Counted from the first letter of the stretch, positions 1-8,107 are shown. The stretch is 48,369 bases of DNA from an uncultured Flavobacteriales bacterium (GCA_903939755.1 CAJAII010000037.1:1-48369); one strand, 5' to 3'. The notes: generated by a model not told the origin, from the sequence alone. Numbers and translations are program-made.

Positions 1-26
1 AAACTATTTTAATTTTCACATTTATC

Positions 27-629
27 ATGAAAAATCAATTTTTTAAATTATCATTTTTACTTTTTTTAAGCTATACTTTGACAAATTGTAATAATGAAAA
101 ACCGACAGAGATTAACACAGATAATAGTAAAGAATCAATACGGCTGGAAGACGAAAGAAAGAAGCTTGAAGAAGAAAAGCTAGCCTTGGATGCGGAGAAA
201 AAAGCTATTGAAGAAGCAAAAGAAAAGCAAAAAAAAGCAGATGTTAAACCTGCCTACAAGTATCTTCTTGGAAAATGGAACGGTACATTAAGGGATAAAA
301 AACTAACTATCGTAATTGAAAGTATTGATGGGAGTTCAGTTACTGGTTACAATATAGCTGGTAAAAATAATCGACCCCTAAGTGGAAGAATTTATGAAGA
401 TGATCGCATGGGTGATGGGGAATGTTCAGGAGACCAGAGTTGTTATAAATTAGTCCTTAGTGAACCAGGTGATGACAAATGGGATGGGGTTTTTACCTTG
501 TATTTAGCGAATTGCCCTAATCATGATGACGAGGGTAATATTATTCGTGGTTCTTATAGTTCAGGTAATGGAAAGTGGAAATCAAACTCCGGTAAATTAT
601 CGGGAGAAATAAGTTTATCTAAAAATTAA
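27..629 (+). CDS. Hypothetical lipoprotein with coiled coil
   Basis: A 200-residue predicted lipoprotein of unknown function. The N-terminus has a short basic stretch, a hydrophobic segment and a lipobox ending LTNC, so Cys21 would be lipidated. Residues about 35-75 are rich in Glu, Lys and Ala in heptad-like order and should form a charged helix or coiled coil. The remaining part, from about residue 78, is a compact domain containing LLGKWNGTLRD, YKLVL and GNGKWKSNSGKLSGEI, which looks like a small beta-barrel or lipocalin-like fold. It contains four Cys residues after the lipobox. It stands alone: the next gene is on the other strand. I do not recognise a family; lipoprotein status is well supported, the fold is an inference. 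Confidence 0.75.
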   Translation: MKNQFFKLSFLLFLSYTLTNCNNEKPTEINTDNSKESIRLEDERKKLEEEKLALDAEKKAIEEAKEKQKKADVKPAYKYLLGKWNGTLRDKKLTIVIESIDGSSVTGYNIAGKNNRPLSGRIYEDDRMGDGECSGDQSCYKLVLSEPGDDKWDGVFTLYLANCPNHDDEGNIIRGSYSSGNGKWKSNSGKLSGEISLSKN

Positions 630-681
630 TAAACGTATATTTCATTCAGTTTAATAACCTATCATACCTGTATGGCGCTAT

Positions 682-778
682 TCAGTCCTGAGCTGTCATC
701 ACAATTTCACCGAACTTTTTTTTGTTCCTACCTCCATAACGAACCAAATATTTCAAGACCAATTGAATAAGGCTAGTA
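682..778 (-). pseudogene. Possible 3' gene remnant
   Basis: In the gap downstream of the transglutaminase-like gene, the minus strand stays open from about 778 down to a TGA at 682-684. It would encode a tail of about 30 residues containing KYLVRYGGRNKKKFGE. The composition looks protein-like, but there is no start codon or upstream body, and a 30-codon open frame is not remarkable by chance. I list it only as a possible degraded gene end. Confidence 0.2.
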
Positions 779-1783
779 TTATTCAATTTCGTATTCAAGA
801 AGTGTAAAGGAAGTTCCATCTAACAATTGAACAACCACTTCAAAAATCCCCGAATTTTTTGTATTCAATGTATAATTCCATCCCGTACTCGTTGTATTAA
901 ATGGAATCCAATCTTCGTCATCTACGACGAAGAATACATTTTTGTATTCGGCAGATTCTACTGTAAAGACATTTGGTTTCCCCTTTTTTAGAAGGCGTTC
1001 AGTTGGTGCTTTAACCAAGATATTTTCTGAAAGAGAATAATATTTAGGAATGTCTAGTATTTTCTTTTCCTTTATTTTAAGTAACAGTTCATCGGCATTT
1101 AGCCATCCCGACGAGAATCCTGTTGGATCAATCGCTGGCATTTGTAAAAATGTTTCAAATGAAATGGTAGAAGCCAAAAATTGCTGTTCATTTTCCAAGG
1201 GGAGATGCGAAAAAATTGAAATCTTTGGGTCTACATTAAACCAGTAATTTTTGAAAACCTTTTTACTTTCTAATTTACCTTTGGTATTGGTAGTCCCAAA
1301 ACCTTGTCCCCAAGTCGCGTCAAAAATCGTCCAAATACCCTCTATTTTAATGGCATTCCAAGCATGATTGGCCGCATCCTCTAAATTATCGTATAAATCT
1401 CCGTCGTAACTGTATCCTTTCGCTAAACCGGTCACGGTAATAATTTTGAGTCCCAACTTCTCTCCTAAAGCTTGATATAGATTGGCAAAACCAGCACAAA
1501 CGGCTATCTTAGTATTTAATACGCCTTCAGCTGAATTATCCCCAAATTGCTTTGAATTATATCCATGATCATCGTAATTGATATTTTCAGCCAACCAAAC
1601 ATAAATCATTCTTGCTTTTTCCAAATCGCTTGCTTCCTTCATAAGAAAATAGTTAGCTAATTCGTCAATTGATGTGTTCTTTTTCGGATAGGCTTTAGCA
1701 TATGCATCGATACTTGTGAAATCAACTTGAGCATTAAAAAGATACGGTAAAAAGATAATAATATAGAGGAGAATTATTTTCAT
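779..1783 (-). CDS. Secreted transglutaminase-like protein
   Basis: A 334-residue exported protein with a transglutaminase/protease-like core. A signal peptide (MKIILLYIIIFLPYLFNA) is followed by a helical region and the core. The expected Cys-His-Asp triad is visible: Cys96 in AVCAGFANL, His140 in NHAWNAIKIEG and Asp155 in FDATWGQG. Such domains act as transglutaminases, peptidases or peptide-processing enzymes, so the reaction cannot be assigned. The C-terminal part (about 240-334) looks like a beta-rich domain with VESAEYKNVFFVVDDEDWIP. The gene is divergent from the phosphatase-like gene at 2002 and monocistronic as far as I can see. Family membership is secure; substrate unknown. Confidence 0.85.
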   Translation of the reverse strand: MKIILLYIIIFLPYLFNAQVDFTSIDAYAKAYPKKNTSIDELANYFLMKEASDLEKARMIYVWLAENINYDDHGYNSKQFGDNSAEGVLNTKIAVCAGFANLYQALGEKLGLKIITVTGLAKGYSYDGDLYDNLEDAANHAWNAIKIEGIWTIFDATWGQGFGTTNTKGKLESKKVFKNYWFNVDPKISIFSHLPLENEQQFLASTISFETFLQMPAIDPTGFSSGWLNADELLLKIKEKKILDIPKYYSLSENILVKAPTERLLKKGKPNVFTVESAEYKNVFFVVDDEDWIPFNTTSTGWNYTLNTKNSGIFEVVVQLLDGTSFTLLEYEIE

Positions 1784-1864
1784 GGTGTTTGTTTTTCTTC
1801 GAATTTAGGGAGTAATGGGCTTTGTATAATTTAATTAACAAAACTATAATTCCTATAAATATTT

Positions 1865-1882
1865 CATAAGCAATAGCTTATG
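1865..1882. promoter_or_regulatory. Small hairpin between divergent genes
   Basis: CATAAGC and GCTTATG form a perfect seven-base inverted repeat around the four-base loop AATA. It lies in the 218-base gap between the divergent genes starting at 1783 (minus) and 2002 (plus), so it may be an operator or leader hairpin. There is no T-tract. The rest of the gap is AT-rich without other recognised signals. Confidence 0.3.
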
Positions 1883-2001
1883 GCTCACTATTTCACTCTA
1901 TATTCCAGCAATTTTCGTTGTTAGCTTATTTCAATAATTTTGATAATTCCTAGAAATAAAACTAAAATAAAATAATAGATTACATTTACTTTAATAACTC
2001 A

Positions 2002-2955
2002 ATGAATTTAATTGCCATGCGGAAACGTTTTTTACTTTATTTCCTTTTATTTTTTGGATTTATCTCCTGTCGTGCCGATAGGATTTTGGAGAAAAAATAC
2101 AAAACAAAGTACGTCATTGTAATAGTTGTTGATGGACCAAGGTATTCAGAAACATGGGGAGATCCAACTCATCACCACATTCCTTTTATGCATGGCACCT
2201 TATCGGCTCAGGGTGTTGTTCATGATCAATTTTATAATCAAGGGGTGACTTTTACCACAAATGGGCATACGGCATTAATGACAGGGTCATATCAAGATAT
2301 TAATAATGGAGGCTTAGAATTACCGAATCGACCTTCTTTTCTTCAGCATTGGTTAAAGAAGAATCCGTCAGATAAAGAGCGCACTTGGTTAATAACCAGT
2401 AAAGATAAATTGGAGGTATTAGCGAATTGTACTGAATTTGGTTGGAAAGATAAATTTATGCCTTCAACTGATTGTGGTGTCGCTGGATTAGCAACAGGTT
2501 ATCGTCACGATACCATTACACAAGATCATGTGCTTTCTACCTTACAAAATTTACATCCAAAACTACTTTTTGTGAATTTTAGAGAACCGGATTATTCGGG
2601 CCACATGGGCGATTGGAAAGCTTATTTGAAAGGAATTAATAATACAGATGCTTATGTGCATGAAATTTGGCAATTCATTCAGAATGATTCTATCTATAAA
2701 GACAATACAACACTTTTTGTGACCAATGATCATGGAAGGCATTTAGATGGAATTTCTAATGGATTTGTTTCCCATGGCGATAATTGCGATGGTTGTCGGC
2801 ATATTAATTTATTCAGTTTTGGTCCTGATTTTAAGAAAGGAATCGTTTCATCGGTGAATAGAAGTCTTGTTGATGTTCATGCGACGATTTTAGAATTACT
2901 TCATATCAGAGGCGCATACACTGATGGAAATGTAATGTTGGAATTATTCAATTAG
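2002..2955 (+). CDS. Alkaline-phosphatase-superfamily lipoprotein
   Basis: A 317-residue predicted phosphodiesterase/phosphatase/sulfatase-fold enzyme. A lipobox ending FISC (Cys23) follows the hydrophobic segment, so it is probably membrane anchored. The superfamily metal motifs are visible: VIVVDGPRYSE with Asp44, the Thr-rich nucleophile region TTNGHTALMTG at about 85-95, and VTNDHGRH with a metal-binding Asp and His near residue 245. A further Asp/His patch, DYSGHMGDW, lies near 198-206. The length is short for a sulfatase and fits a minimal type I phosphodiesterase. ATG at 2017 (MRKRF...) is an alternative start. It has no clear operon partner. The fold is confident; the substrate is unknown. 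Confidence 0.8.
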   Translation: MNLIAMRKRFLLYFLLFFGFISCRADRILEKKYKTKYVIVIVVDGPRYSETWGDPTHHHIPFMHGTLSAQGVVHDQFYNQGVTFTTNGHTALMTGSYQDINNGGLELPNRPSFLQHWLKKNPSDKERTWLITSKDKLEVLANCTEFGWKDKFMPSTDCGVAGLATGYRHDTITQDHVLSTLQNLHPKLLFVNFREPDYSGHMGDWKAYLKGINNTDAYVHEIWQFIQNDSIYKDNTTLFVTNDHGRHLDGISNGFVSHGDNCDGCRHINLFSFGPDFKKGIVSSVNRSLVDVHATILELLHIRGAYTDGNVMLELFN

Positions 2956-3023
2956 TTTTTTTTGCATATTTCGAAATTCAAGTTAATTTTATTGTTATTA
3001 TTTAAAATCTATAATTGAATTTT

Positions 3024-3500
3024 ATGTTAAAATCTTATATCACGCTTTGCATGTTAAGTGTCCTATTCTTTAGTTGTCAAAATAACGATAGAAAAATAGA
3101 AGAATTAGAAAAACAAATACAAATGCAAAATGAAGCTATTTCAAGAGAAAAAGAAGCCGATTTAAAGAAAACGATAGAGGAAAAAGATGCTGAAATAAAT
3201 AAATTAAAAAATAAGAAAAATGCAAATGCTAATTCAAGTTATTTTGCTGCAGGCGCTGGACAATTCCCTCAAGGTTCTCAGCGATATTTGTATGATTCTG
3301 ACGTTGAATATTTGAGCTCAAGAGATCTTAAAATAATGCGAAACGAAATTTTTGCGCGGCACGGTTATATTTTTAAAACGTCTGATATGATTCAGCATTT
3401 TAATAGCCAGTCATGGTACAGAGCTTTGAATAATGATGTGACAGCTTATTTGTCTAAAATAGAGAAAGACAATGTTAATTTTATAAAACAGTATGAATAA
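3024..3500 (+). CDS. YARHG-domain lipoprotein
   Basis: A 158-residue lipoprotein carrying a C-terminal YARHG domain, an extracellular module of unknown function named after its motif. Here the motif reads MRNEIFARHGYIFKT, followed by the typical FNSQSWY. The lipobox ends LFFSC, with Cys18. Residues about 20-70 are a charged coiled coil rich in Glu and Lys. I chose ATG 3024 because the upstream in-frame TTG at 3015 only adds three residues in front of a normal signal sequence. It is followed 38 bases later by another lipoprotein on the same strand. Confidence 0.85.
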   Translation: MLKSYITLCMLSVLFFSCQNNDRKIEELEKQIQMQNEAISREKEADLKKTIEEKDAEINKLKNKKNANANSSYFAAGAGQFPQGSQRYLYDSDVEYLSSRDLKIMRNEIFARHGYIFKTSDMIQHFNSQSWYRALNNDVTAYLSKIEKDNVNFIKQYE

Positions 3501-3538
3501 AATTTCAAGAACTTAATTTCACTATTAAATCTAATATA

Positions 3539-3967
3539 ATGAAAATACTAATTCAATCATTTTTTTGTTTGTTTCTTTTAGCCTTTTTAGGAGCGGGTTT
3601 TTCGTCATGTGGAAAATATGAGGAAGGCCCAAATTTTACTTTTTTAAGCAAAAAAGCTCGAATTACGAATACTTGGAAATTTACAGCGCAGACGCAAAAT
3701 GGGATAGATGTAACTCCCGATCCTATGTCATATTCATTAACCATGACCTTAAAAAAAGATGGTAATTTTGATGCCGATTATACAATTTTTTCGCAATCTT
3801 TTACTTCTTCTGGAAGCTGGGCATTCAGTGATGATAAAGAAGACTTAATCTTATCTGACGCGACTGGCGTGCAAATATCTGAAATCCTTAAATTAACCAA
3901 CAGTGAATTAAAGTTGCGTAATATTCAGAATGGCGACGAAATAGTAACAACTTACACAGCGCAATAA
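3539..3967 (+). CDS. Lipocalin-like small lipoprotein
   Basis: A 142-residue predicted lipoprotein. The signal sequence ends in GAGFSSC, giving Cys24. The mature part carries the pattern TNTWKFTAQTQNG ... TLKKDGNFDADY ... GSWAFSDDKEDLILS, which is typical of the lipocalin-like/DUF5004-type small barrels common in Bacteroidota. The ligand is unknown. It may be co-transcribed with the YARHG lipoprotein 38 bases upstream. The antisense open frame here is a shadow. Fold assignment is by pattern only. Confidence 0.7.
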   Translation: MKILIQSFFCLFLLAFLGAGFSSCGKYEEGPNFTFLSKKARITNTWKFTAQTQNGIDVTPDPMSYSLTMTLKKDGNFDADYTIFSQSFTSSGSWAFSDDKEDLILSDATGVQISEILKLTNSELKLRNIQNGDEIVTTYTAQ

Positions 3968-4020
3968 TATTAGTTGATTTTTTTTTAATTAGCCCATTTT
4001 ACTAAATCCACGATTTTTGC

Positions 4021-4028
4021 TAATTTTG
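4021..4028 (+). promoter_or_regulatory. -7 promoter box (TAATTTTG) of LuxE-like gene
   Basis: TAATTTTG matches the Bacteroidota -7 consensus TAnnTTTG exactly. It ends four bases before the GTG start at 4033, so transcription would begin at or very near the start codon. No TTG is present at the normal -33 distance. Confidence 0.5.
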
Positions 4029-4032
4029 AAAG

Positions 4033-5004
4033 GTGTTTTCATTCGATATTTTTACAGAAATCTCCTCACCTTCTGATTTTGAAATCCTCGCTTTAGAGAT
4101 TTATCATTATCAAAAGACACATTGTAAGGTTTACGGAGACTATGTTCGTATACTCAATCGTCCTGAACCCATTTCTTTGAATGAAATTCCATTTTTACCA
4201 ATTGAGTTTTTTAAGCAGCATTCTATTCTTTCGGATACATTTGATAATGCAGCAGCAATTTTTAAAAGTAGTGGGACTGGGGGAGATGCCAGGAGTTCCC
4301 ATTTTGTGGCTGATATAGACTTGTATAGAAAATCATTTTCATTGGCATATCGGCAAGCAATAGGTCCCCCAGAAAACCAAGTCATCTTGGCTTTATTACC
4401 CAATTATCTTAGCCAAGGTGATTCAAGTTTGGTATTCATGGTCAATGAACTGATTTCTCAATCCAATAATTCCTTGTCTCAATTTCTGATGGGAGATGTA
4501 GCGACACTAAAAACGGCTTATTTAGAAGCAATTTCCTTAGGAAAAGTTCCTGTAATCATAGGTGTTTCTTATGCCTTATTAGACTTAGCCGAGCATGGCT
4601 TAGATTTAGCCGAAGCGATTGTTATTGAAACAGGTGGGATGAAAGGGCGCCGCCAAGAGCTCTCCAAAGCGGAATTGCATGCAGTTTTAAAAGAAAAATT
4701 GAATTTATCTTCCGTTTATTCTGAATATGGCATGACAGAATTACTTTCTCAAGCTTACAGTAGGCAAGAGGGTTTTTTTCATTGTCCGCCTTGGATGAAA
4801 GTCTTAATACGGGATGTGTATGATCCTTTACAATTGCTGGAAGATGGAAAAAAAGGAGGCGTTAATATTATTGATTTAGCAAATTTACATAGTTGTAGTT
4901 TTATAGCTACACAAGATATGGGTAGGGTTTTGAAGGATGGTTTTGTTTTGGAAGGCCGTATTGAAATGGCGGATTTACGAGGATGTAATCTACTAATCGA
5001 ATAG
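4033..5004 (+). CDS. LuxE-like acyl-protein synthase family enzyme
   Basis: A 323-residue adenylate-forming enzyme of the LuxE/acyl-protein synthetase family (PaaK-related). The ATP-binding loop is visible as FKSSGTGG at residues 78-84, followed by SSHF; later signatures are VIETGGMKGRR and YSEYGMTELLSQAYS, the latter a typical A5-like adenylate motif. LuxE activates a fatty acid as acyl-AMP and transfers it to its own Cys for reduction by LuxC. Here no luxC, luxD or luciferase genes are nearby, so the role must differ, possibly acylation of a carrier or small molecule. The start is GTG at 4033, since no upstream start fits. Followed after 34 bases by a TauE-family permease. Confidence 0.8.
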   Translation: MFSFDIFTEISSPSDFEILALEIYHYQKTHCKVYGDYVRILNRPEPISLNEIPFLPIEFFKQHSILSDTFDNAAAIFKSSGTGGDARSSHFVADIDLYRKSFSLAYRQAIGPPENQVILALLPNYLSQGDSSLVFMVNELISQSNNSLSQFLMGDVATLKTAYLEAISLGKVPVIIGVSYALLDLAEHGLDLAEAIVIETGGMKGRRQELSKAELHAVLKEKLNLSSVYSEYGMTELLSQAYSRQEGFFHCPPWMKVLIRDVYDPLQLLEDGKKGGVNIIDLANLHSCSFIATQDMGRVLKDGFVLEGRIEMADLRGCNLLIE

Positions 5005-5006
5005 TG

Positions 5007-5033
5007 ATTCAAAACTTTATGTTAATTTTGAAT
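5007..5033. promoter_or_regulatory. Inverted repeat over a promoter box
   Basis: ATTCAAAA (5007-5014) and TTTTGAAT (5026-5033) form a perfect eight-base inverted repeat with an 11-base centre. The right arm overlaps a -7 box, TAATTTTG, at 5023-5030, which ends eight bases before the ATG of the TauE-family gene at 5039. The arrangement fits a repressor operator over a promoter; a weak terminator of the upstream gene is the alternative. Confidence 0.4.
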
Positions 5034-5038
5034 TAATC

Positions 5039-5434
5039 ATGACAATACAAACAATAATAATTCTTGCTGTTACTGGTCTTATGGCGGGTATTTTAAGTGG
5101 ATTTGTCGGTGTGGGTGGTGGAATTATTATTGTTCCAGCATTGGTGTTTTTGTTAGGTTTATCTCAACACGAAGCACAAGGAACTTCCTTGTTTATACTT
5201 TGTATGCCCGTTGTATTTTTGGCTGTTTTTAATTACTGGAAGCAAGGACAGGTCAATTGGAAATTCGGGTTGATTATCGCGCTTACTTTTTTAATTGGTG
5301 GTTTTATTGGTTCAAAATTATCCTTGAAACTTTCACCTAGCATTGTCCAAATTATTTTTGGATGTATTATGGCCTATGTTTCTTTTCGCTTATTATTAGC
5401 AGGATTTTCAAATCTTTCGTCTAATGAATCCTGA
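5039..5434 (+). CDS. Half-size TauE/SafE-family permease
   Basis: A 131-residue inner-membrane protein with the TauE/SafE (sulfite exporter family, DUF81) signature GILSGFVGVGGGIIIVPALVFLLGLS followed in the second half by GGFIGSKLSLKLSP. I split these motifs only for reading; the first covers about residues 17-42. There are about four membrane segments, half the usual seven to eight, so it corresponds to one repeat of the family and would have to act as a dimer. Single-repeat members are known in Bacteroidota, so I do not call it truncated. The substrate could be sulfite, a sulfonate or another organic anion. The last 11 bases overlap the M20 amidohydrolase, suggesting translational coupling. 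Confidence 0.8.
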   Translation: MTIQTIIILAVTGLMAGILSGFVGVGGGIIIVPALVFLLGLSQHEAQGTSLFILCMPVVFLAVFNYWKQGQVNWKFGLIIALTFLIGGFIGSKLSLKLSPSIVQIIFGCIMAYVSFRLLLAGFSNLSSNES

Positions 5435-6620
5435 TATTTTTAGCGCCATATCTCTTAAAGCAGCAGATCTTTACCTAAAGATAAAAGGATATAGGGAACA
5501 TTTACATCAGCACCCAGAATTATCATACAAAGAATTTGAAACAATGTCTTTTGTTTCCGAACGATTAACAGAATTGGGTATTCCCCATGAAACAAAGGTT
5601 GGTGGAACGGGTGTTGTTGGTATCATTAGAAATGACCTTCATTCGAAGGACGCAACATGCGTGGCACTAAGGGCTGATCTAGATGCATTACCTATACAAG
5701 AGGAAAATGAGGTAGCTTATCGTTCCAAACTTCCGGGAATTATGCATGCTTGTGGACATGATTTTCATACAGCAACGCTTTTAGGAGTTGCTGAAATTCT
5801 AATGAGTATTAAAAACGAACTTCCTCAACCAGTTAAATTAATTTTTCAGCCCGGTGAGGAGAAAAATCCTGGGGGAGCGACCTTAATCATTGCAGATGGC
5901 GCATTAGAAAACCCAAAAGTATCTCACTTATTTGCGTTGCATGTTTTTCCGGATTTAATGGCTGGAGAACTTGGCTTGAAAGGTGGACTTTATATGGCTT
6001 CGTGTGATGAAATCCACTTGACTATTAACGGAATTGGTGGTCACGGTGCCGTACCTGCAAAATGCGTTAATCCCTTGTCTATAGCGGCAGAAATCATCTT
6101 ATCGACAGAAGAAGTTTTATCTAGAGAAAAACCTCAAGACGTACCACAAGTTATTTCGTTTGGTAGAATGGAAGCTTACGGTTCAACAAATGTAATTCCC
6201 TCTTCAGCTATCTTGAAAGGTACCTTTCGAACGATGGATGAAGCGTGGCGTAAAAAGGCACAAAGCCTTATGGCTGAAAATTTTGAAAAGCTTGCAGCAA
6301 AATATGGCGGGACTATCGATATCGATATTTCTATTGGTTATCCATTTTTGTATAACGATGAGGGAATCACCAATAAAGCAAAGGCCTTATTCCAACTGAA
6401 CTTTGGGGAAGAAAACGTTATCGATTTACCCTTGCGCATGACTTCTGAAGATTTTGCTTTTTATAGTCAAATCGCCCCGGTTTGTTTTTACCGTGTTGGC
6501 GTAGCCGATCCTACAAAGGAGATTAATTATGGGGTGCATCATCCGAAATTTGATGTGGAACCAACAGCTTTGATTATTGCCATGAAATCTTTTGCTTCTT
6601 GTGCCTTCATTAAAGTTTGA
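5424..6620 (+). CDS. M20-family amidohydrolase
   Basis: A 398-residue cytosolic metallopeptidase of the M20D family, related to N-acyl-L-amino-acid amidohydrolases, hippurate hydrolase and IAA-amino-acid hydrolases. Metal ligands are visible: Cys110 and His112 in HACGHDFH, the Glu pair in QPGEEKNPGG (145-146), the His of FALHVFPDL, and the C-terminal His in GVHHPKFDVE. The length is normal. The family removes an acyl group from an amino acid; the actual substrate is not evident. It overlaps the permease gene upstream by 11 bases, so permease and hydrolase may handle related compounds. The neighbouring lipoprotein starts four bases after its stop. Confidence 0.9.
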   Translation: MNPDIFSAISLKAADLYLKIKGYREHLHQHPELSYKEFETMSFVSERLTELGIPHETKVGGTGVVGIIRNDLHSKDATCVALRADLDALPIQEENEVAYRSKLPGIMHACGHDFHTATLLGVAEILMSIKNELPQPVKLIFQPGEEKNPGGATLIIADGALENPKVSHLFALHVFPDLMAGELGLKGGLYMASCDEIHLTINGIGGHGAVPAKCVNPLSIAAEIILSTEEVLSREKPQDVPQVISFGRMEAYGSTNVIPSSAILKGTFRTMDEAWRKKAQSLMAENFEKLAAKYGGTIDIDISIGYPFLYNDEGITNKAKALFQLNFGEENVIDLPLRMTSEDFAFYSQIAPVCFYRVGVADPTKEINYGVHHPKFDVEPTALIIAMKSFASCAFIKV

Positions 6621-6624
6621 TGCT

Positions 6625-7044
6625 ATGAAGAAATACATCTTTCTTATTTTCTTGTTACATCTACTTCTTTCCTGTTCGAAAGAGCATTCATTTAAAAAGA
6701 AGCTAAGTGGAACATGGCAAATTCAGCTGGTAAAATACCAAGATAATGAAGGTTTTTCCTTTTACGATGAACAAGCCGTTGGTAGCTTAGTTTTCGATGA
6801 TGCGCAGCTAGTCAGTGGCGCTGTTACCTCTTCATTCACCGGTAATTCAGGACAATTAACGGATACTTTTCAACTTGCGGGACATTATTTTTTAAATCTT
6901 AAAAACGAAGAAATAAATTTTGTACTTGGGCAAGACACCCTTATTTCGCGCTTATTATTACTGACCAATACAGACTTAGAATTCGAATATTATAATGCCT
7001 TAAAATCGAAGCGAGTACGCTATATGTTTAAGAAATCAAACTAA
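6625..7044 (+). CDS. Lipocalin-like small lipoprotein
   Basis: A 139-residue predicted lipoprotein. The signal sequence MKKYIFLIFLLHLLLSC gives Cys17. The mature part shows KKKLSGTWQIQLVKYQDNEG near its start and ends with FEYYNALKSKRVRYMFKK, the usual layout of small lipocalin-like barrels. ATG 6625 is chosen over the upstream in-frame TTG at 6592, which would put eleven extra residues before the signal peptide. It begins four bases after the amidohydrolase stop, so it should be the last gene of that operon. It ends only five bases from the convergent barrel relic. Confidence 0.7.
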   Translation: MKKYIFLIFLLHLLLSCSKEHSFKKKLSGTWQIQLVKYQDNEGFSFYDEQAVGSLVFDDAQLVSGAVTSSFTGNSGQLTDTFQLAGHYFLNLKNEEINFVLGQDTLISRLLLLTNTDLEFEYYNALKSKRVRYMFKKSN

Positions 7045-7049
7045 TTGTT

Positions 7050-7331
7050 TCATAAGTCAATTACAATTATCTTTTTATTATTGAATCGATAAGTCAATCC
7101 AACGCTCAGACAATCGGCATTTCCATTGACCCTAATTTCAGTGTTAACAGTTGCTTGATTAGCTGCTGTGTAGTCAAAAGGAATAACCAACCCTTTGCTT
7201 AAGCCAAACTGATGACGGTAAGCAATGGTAAAAAGAAAGTGCTTACTTAATCGAAGGTCTTTACTCACTCCAACATAAACCAAAGGAAATATTTTGTTCT
7301 TGTATTGGTAGGAATAGTTATGGGATAATTT
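7050..7331 (-). pseudogene. 5'-truncated outer-membrane beta-barrel relic
   Basis: The minus strand is open from just inside a TGA at 7332-7334 down to the stop at 7050 and encodes about 93 residues with alternating beta-strand pattern: FPLVYVGVSKDLRLSKHFLF, TIAYRHQFGLSKG and, at the C-terminus, CLSVGLTYRFNNKK. The sequence has the character of the last strands of an outer-membrane barrel. No ATG or GTG occurs in frame, only a TTG at 7281-7283 in mid-strand, and there is no signal peptide. It directly follows the DUF59 gene. I read it as the 3' end of a barrel gene whose 5' part was lost, not as a functional gene. Confidence 0.6.
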
Positions 7332-7345
7332 TCATAAGAATGGGT

Positions 7346-7660
7346 TTAAAGAAATCCCAATTCTAATTTGGCTTCTTCACTCATCATATCTTTATCCCAA
7401 GGTGGATCAAAAACGATATGGACTTTCGCACTTTCTACCCCTTCAACGCTTGCTACCTTATCTTCCACTTCTTTTGGTAAGGATTCTGCCACCGGACAAT
7501 TAGGGGAGGTTAAGGTCATGTCAATATCCACATGGAAAGCGGGTGAAATTTTAACTTCATAAATCAAACCTAATTCAAATACATCCACCGGAATTTCTGG
7601 ATCGTAAATGGTTTTCATTATAGCAACTATTCTTTCCTCTAAGTCAGCTTTATTTTCCAT
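7346..7660 (-). CDS. DUF59/MIP18-family Fe-S assembly protein (SufT-like)
   Basis: A 104-residue member of the MIP18/DUF59 family, proteins that help mature or transfer iron-sulfur clusters. The family motifs are clear: YDPEIPVDVFELGLIY at 19-34 and LTSPNCPVAESLP at 50-62 with the conserved Cys55, then VHIVFDPPWDKDMMS. It lies 10 bases after sufE in the sufS-sufE-DUF59 order commonly found in Bacteroidota, so co-transcription is expected. This family includes SufT and PaaD; the suf context makes a SufT-like role more likely. Start at ATG 7660. Confidence 0.9.
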   Translation of the reverse strand: MENKADLEERIVAIMKTIYDPEIPVDVFELGLIYEVKISPAFHVDIDMTLTSPNCPVAESLPKEVEDKVASVEGVESAKVHIVFDPPWDKDMMSEEAKLELGFL

Positions 7661-7670
7661 TAAAATCGTT

Positions 7671-8102
7671 TTATTTTAAGTTCAAGCTTTTAATGGCTTC
7701 TAATTTCATTCTTTTTACCATTCCCAATAATCCGTTCGATCGAGTAGGGGAAAGGTGCTCCTGTAATCCAATTGCTTTAATGAAAAACAACTCATTACTA
7801 ATGATTACTTCGGGTGTTTGCTTATTCATGACTCTAATTAATAAGCCGATAATTCCTTTGGTGATAATAGCATCGGAATCCGCCCGATAATCCATTTTTC
7901 CATTTATTAATTCTGAACTTAACCAAACCCTAGATTGACATCCTTCAATAAGTTTATCTTCTGTCTTTAGCTCTTCAGAGATGATAGGAAGATCTTTACC
8001 TAATTCGATGAGGTACTCGTACTTCTCCATCCAATCATCAAACATTTCAAATTCACTGATGATTTCTTCTTGTATTTTATCTATATCATTCGAGGTCTCC
8101 AT
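7671..8102 (-). CDS. sufE: Cysteine desulfuration protein SufE
   Basis: A 143-residue SufE family protein. SufE accepts the persulfide sulfur from the cysteine desulfurase SufS and passes it to the SufBCD scaffold. The acceptor is Cys55 in KLIEGCQSRVW, the hallmark motif. The N-terminal part DDWMEKYEYLIELGKDLP is also typical. It starts five bases after the sufS stop and is followed by the DUF59 gene, forming a compact minus-strand operon. The sulfur receiver sufBCD is not in this window, so the SUF system must be completed elsewhere. Confidence 0.95.
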   Translation of the reverse strand: METSNDIDKIQEEIISEFEMFDDWMEKYEYLIELGKDLPIISEELKTEDKLIEGCQSRVWLSSELINGKMDYRADSDAIITKGIIGLLIRVMNKQTPEVIISNELFFIKAIGLQEHLSPTRSNGLLGMVKRMKLEAIKSLNLK

Positions 8103-8107
8103 GGTAC

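Noticed and set aside
4033..5004. A bioluminescence operon suggested by the LuxE-like gene
   Set aside because: No luxA, luxB, luxC or luxD homologue lies nearby; single LuxE-like proteins are known in other bacteria.
5039..5434. TauE gene as a truncated pseudogene
   Set aside because: The frame is intact, coupled to the next gene, carries the family motif and has a promoter box; one-repeat members exist.
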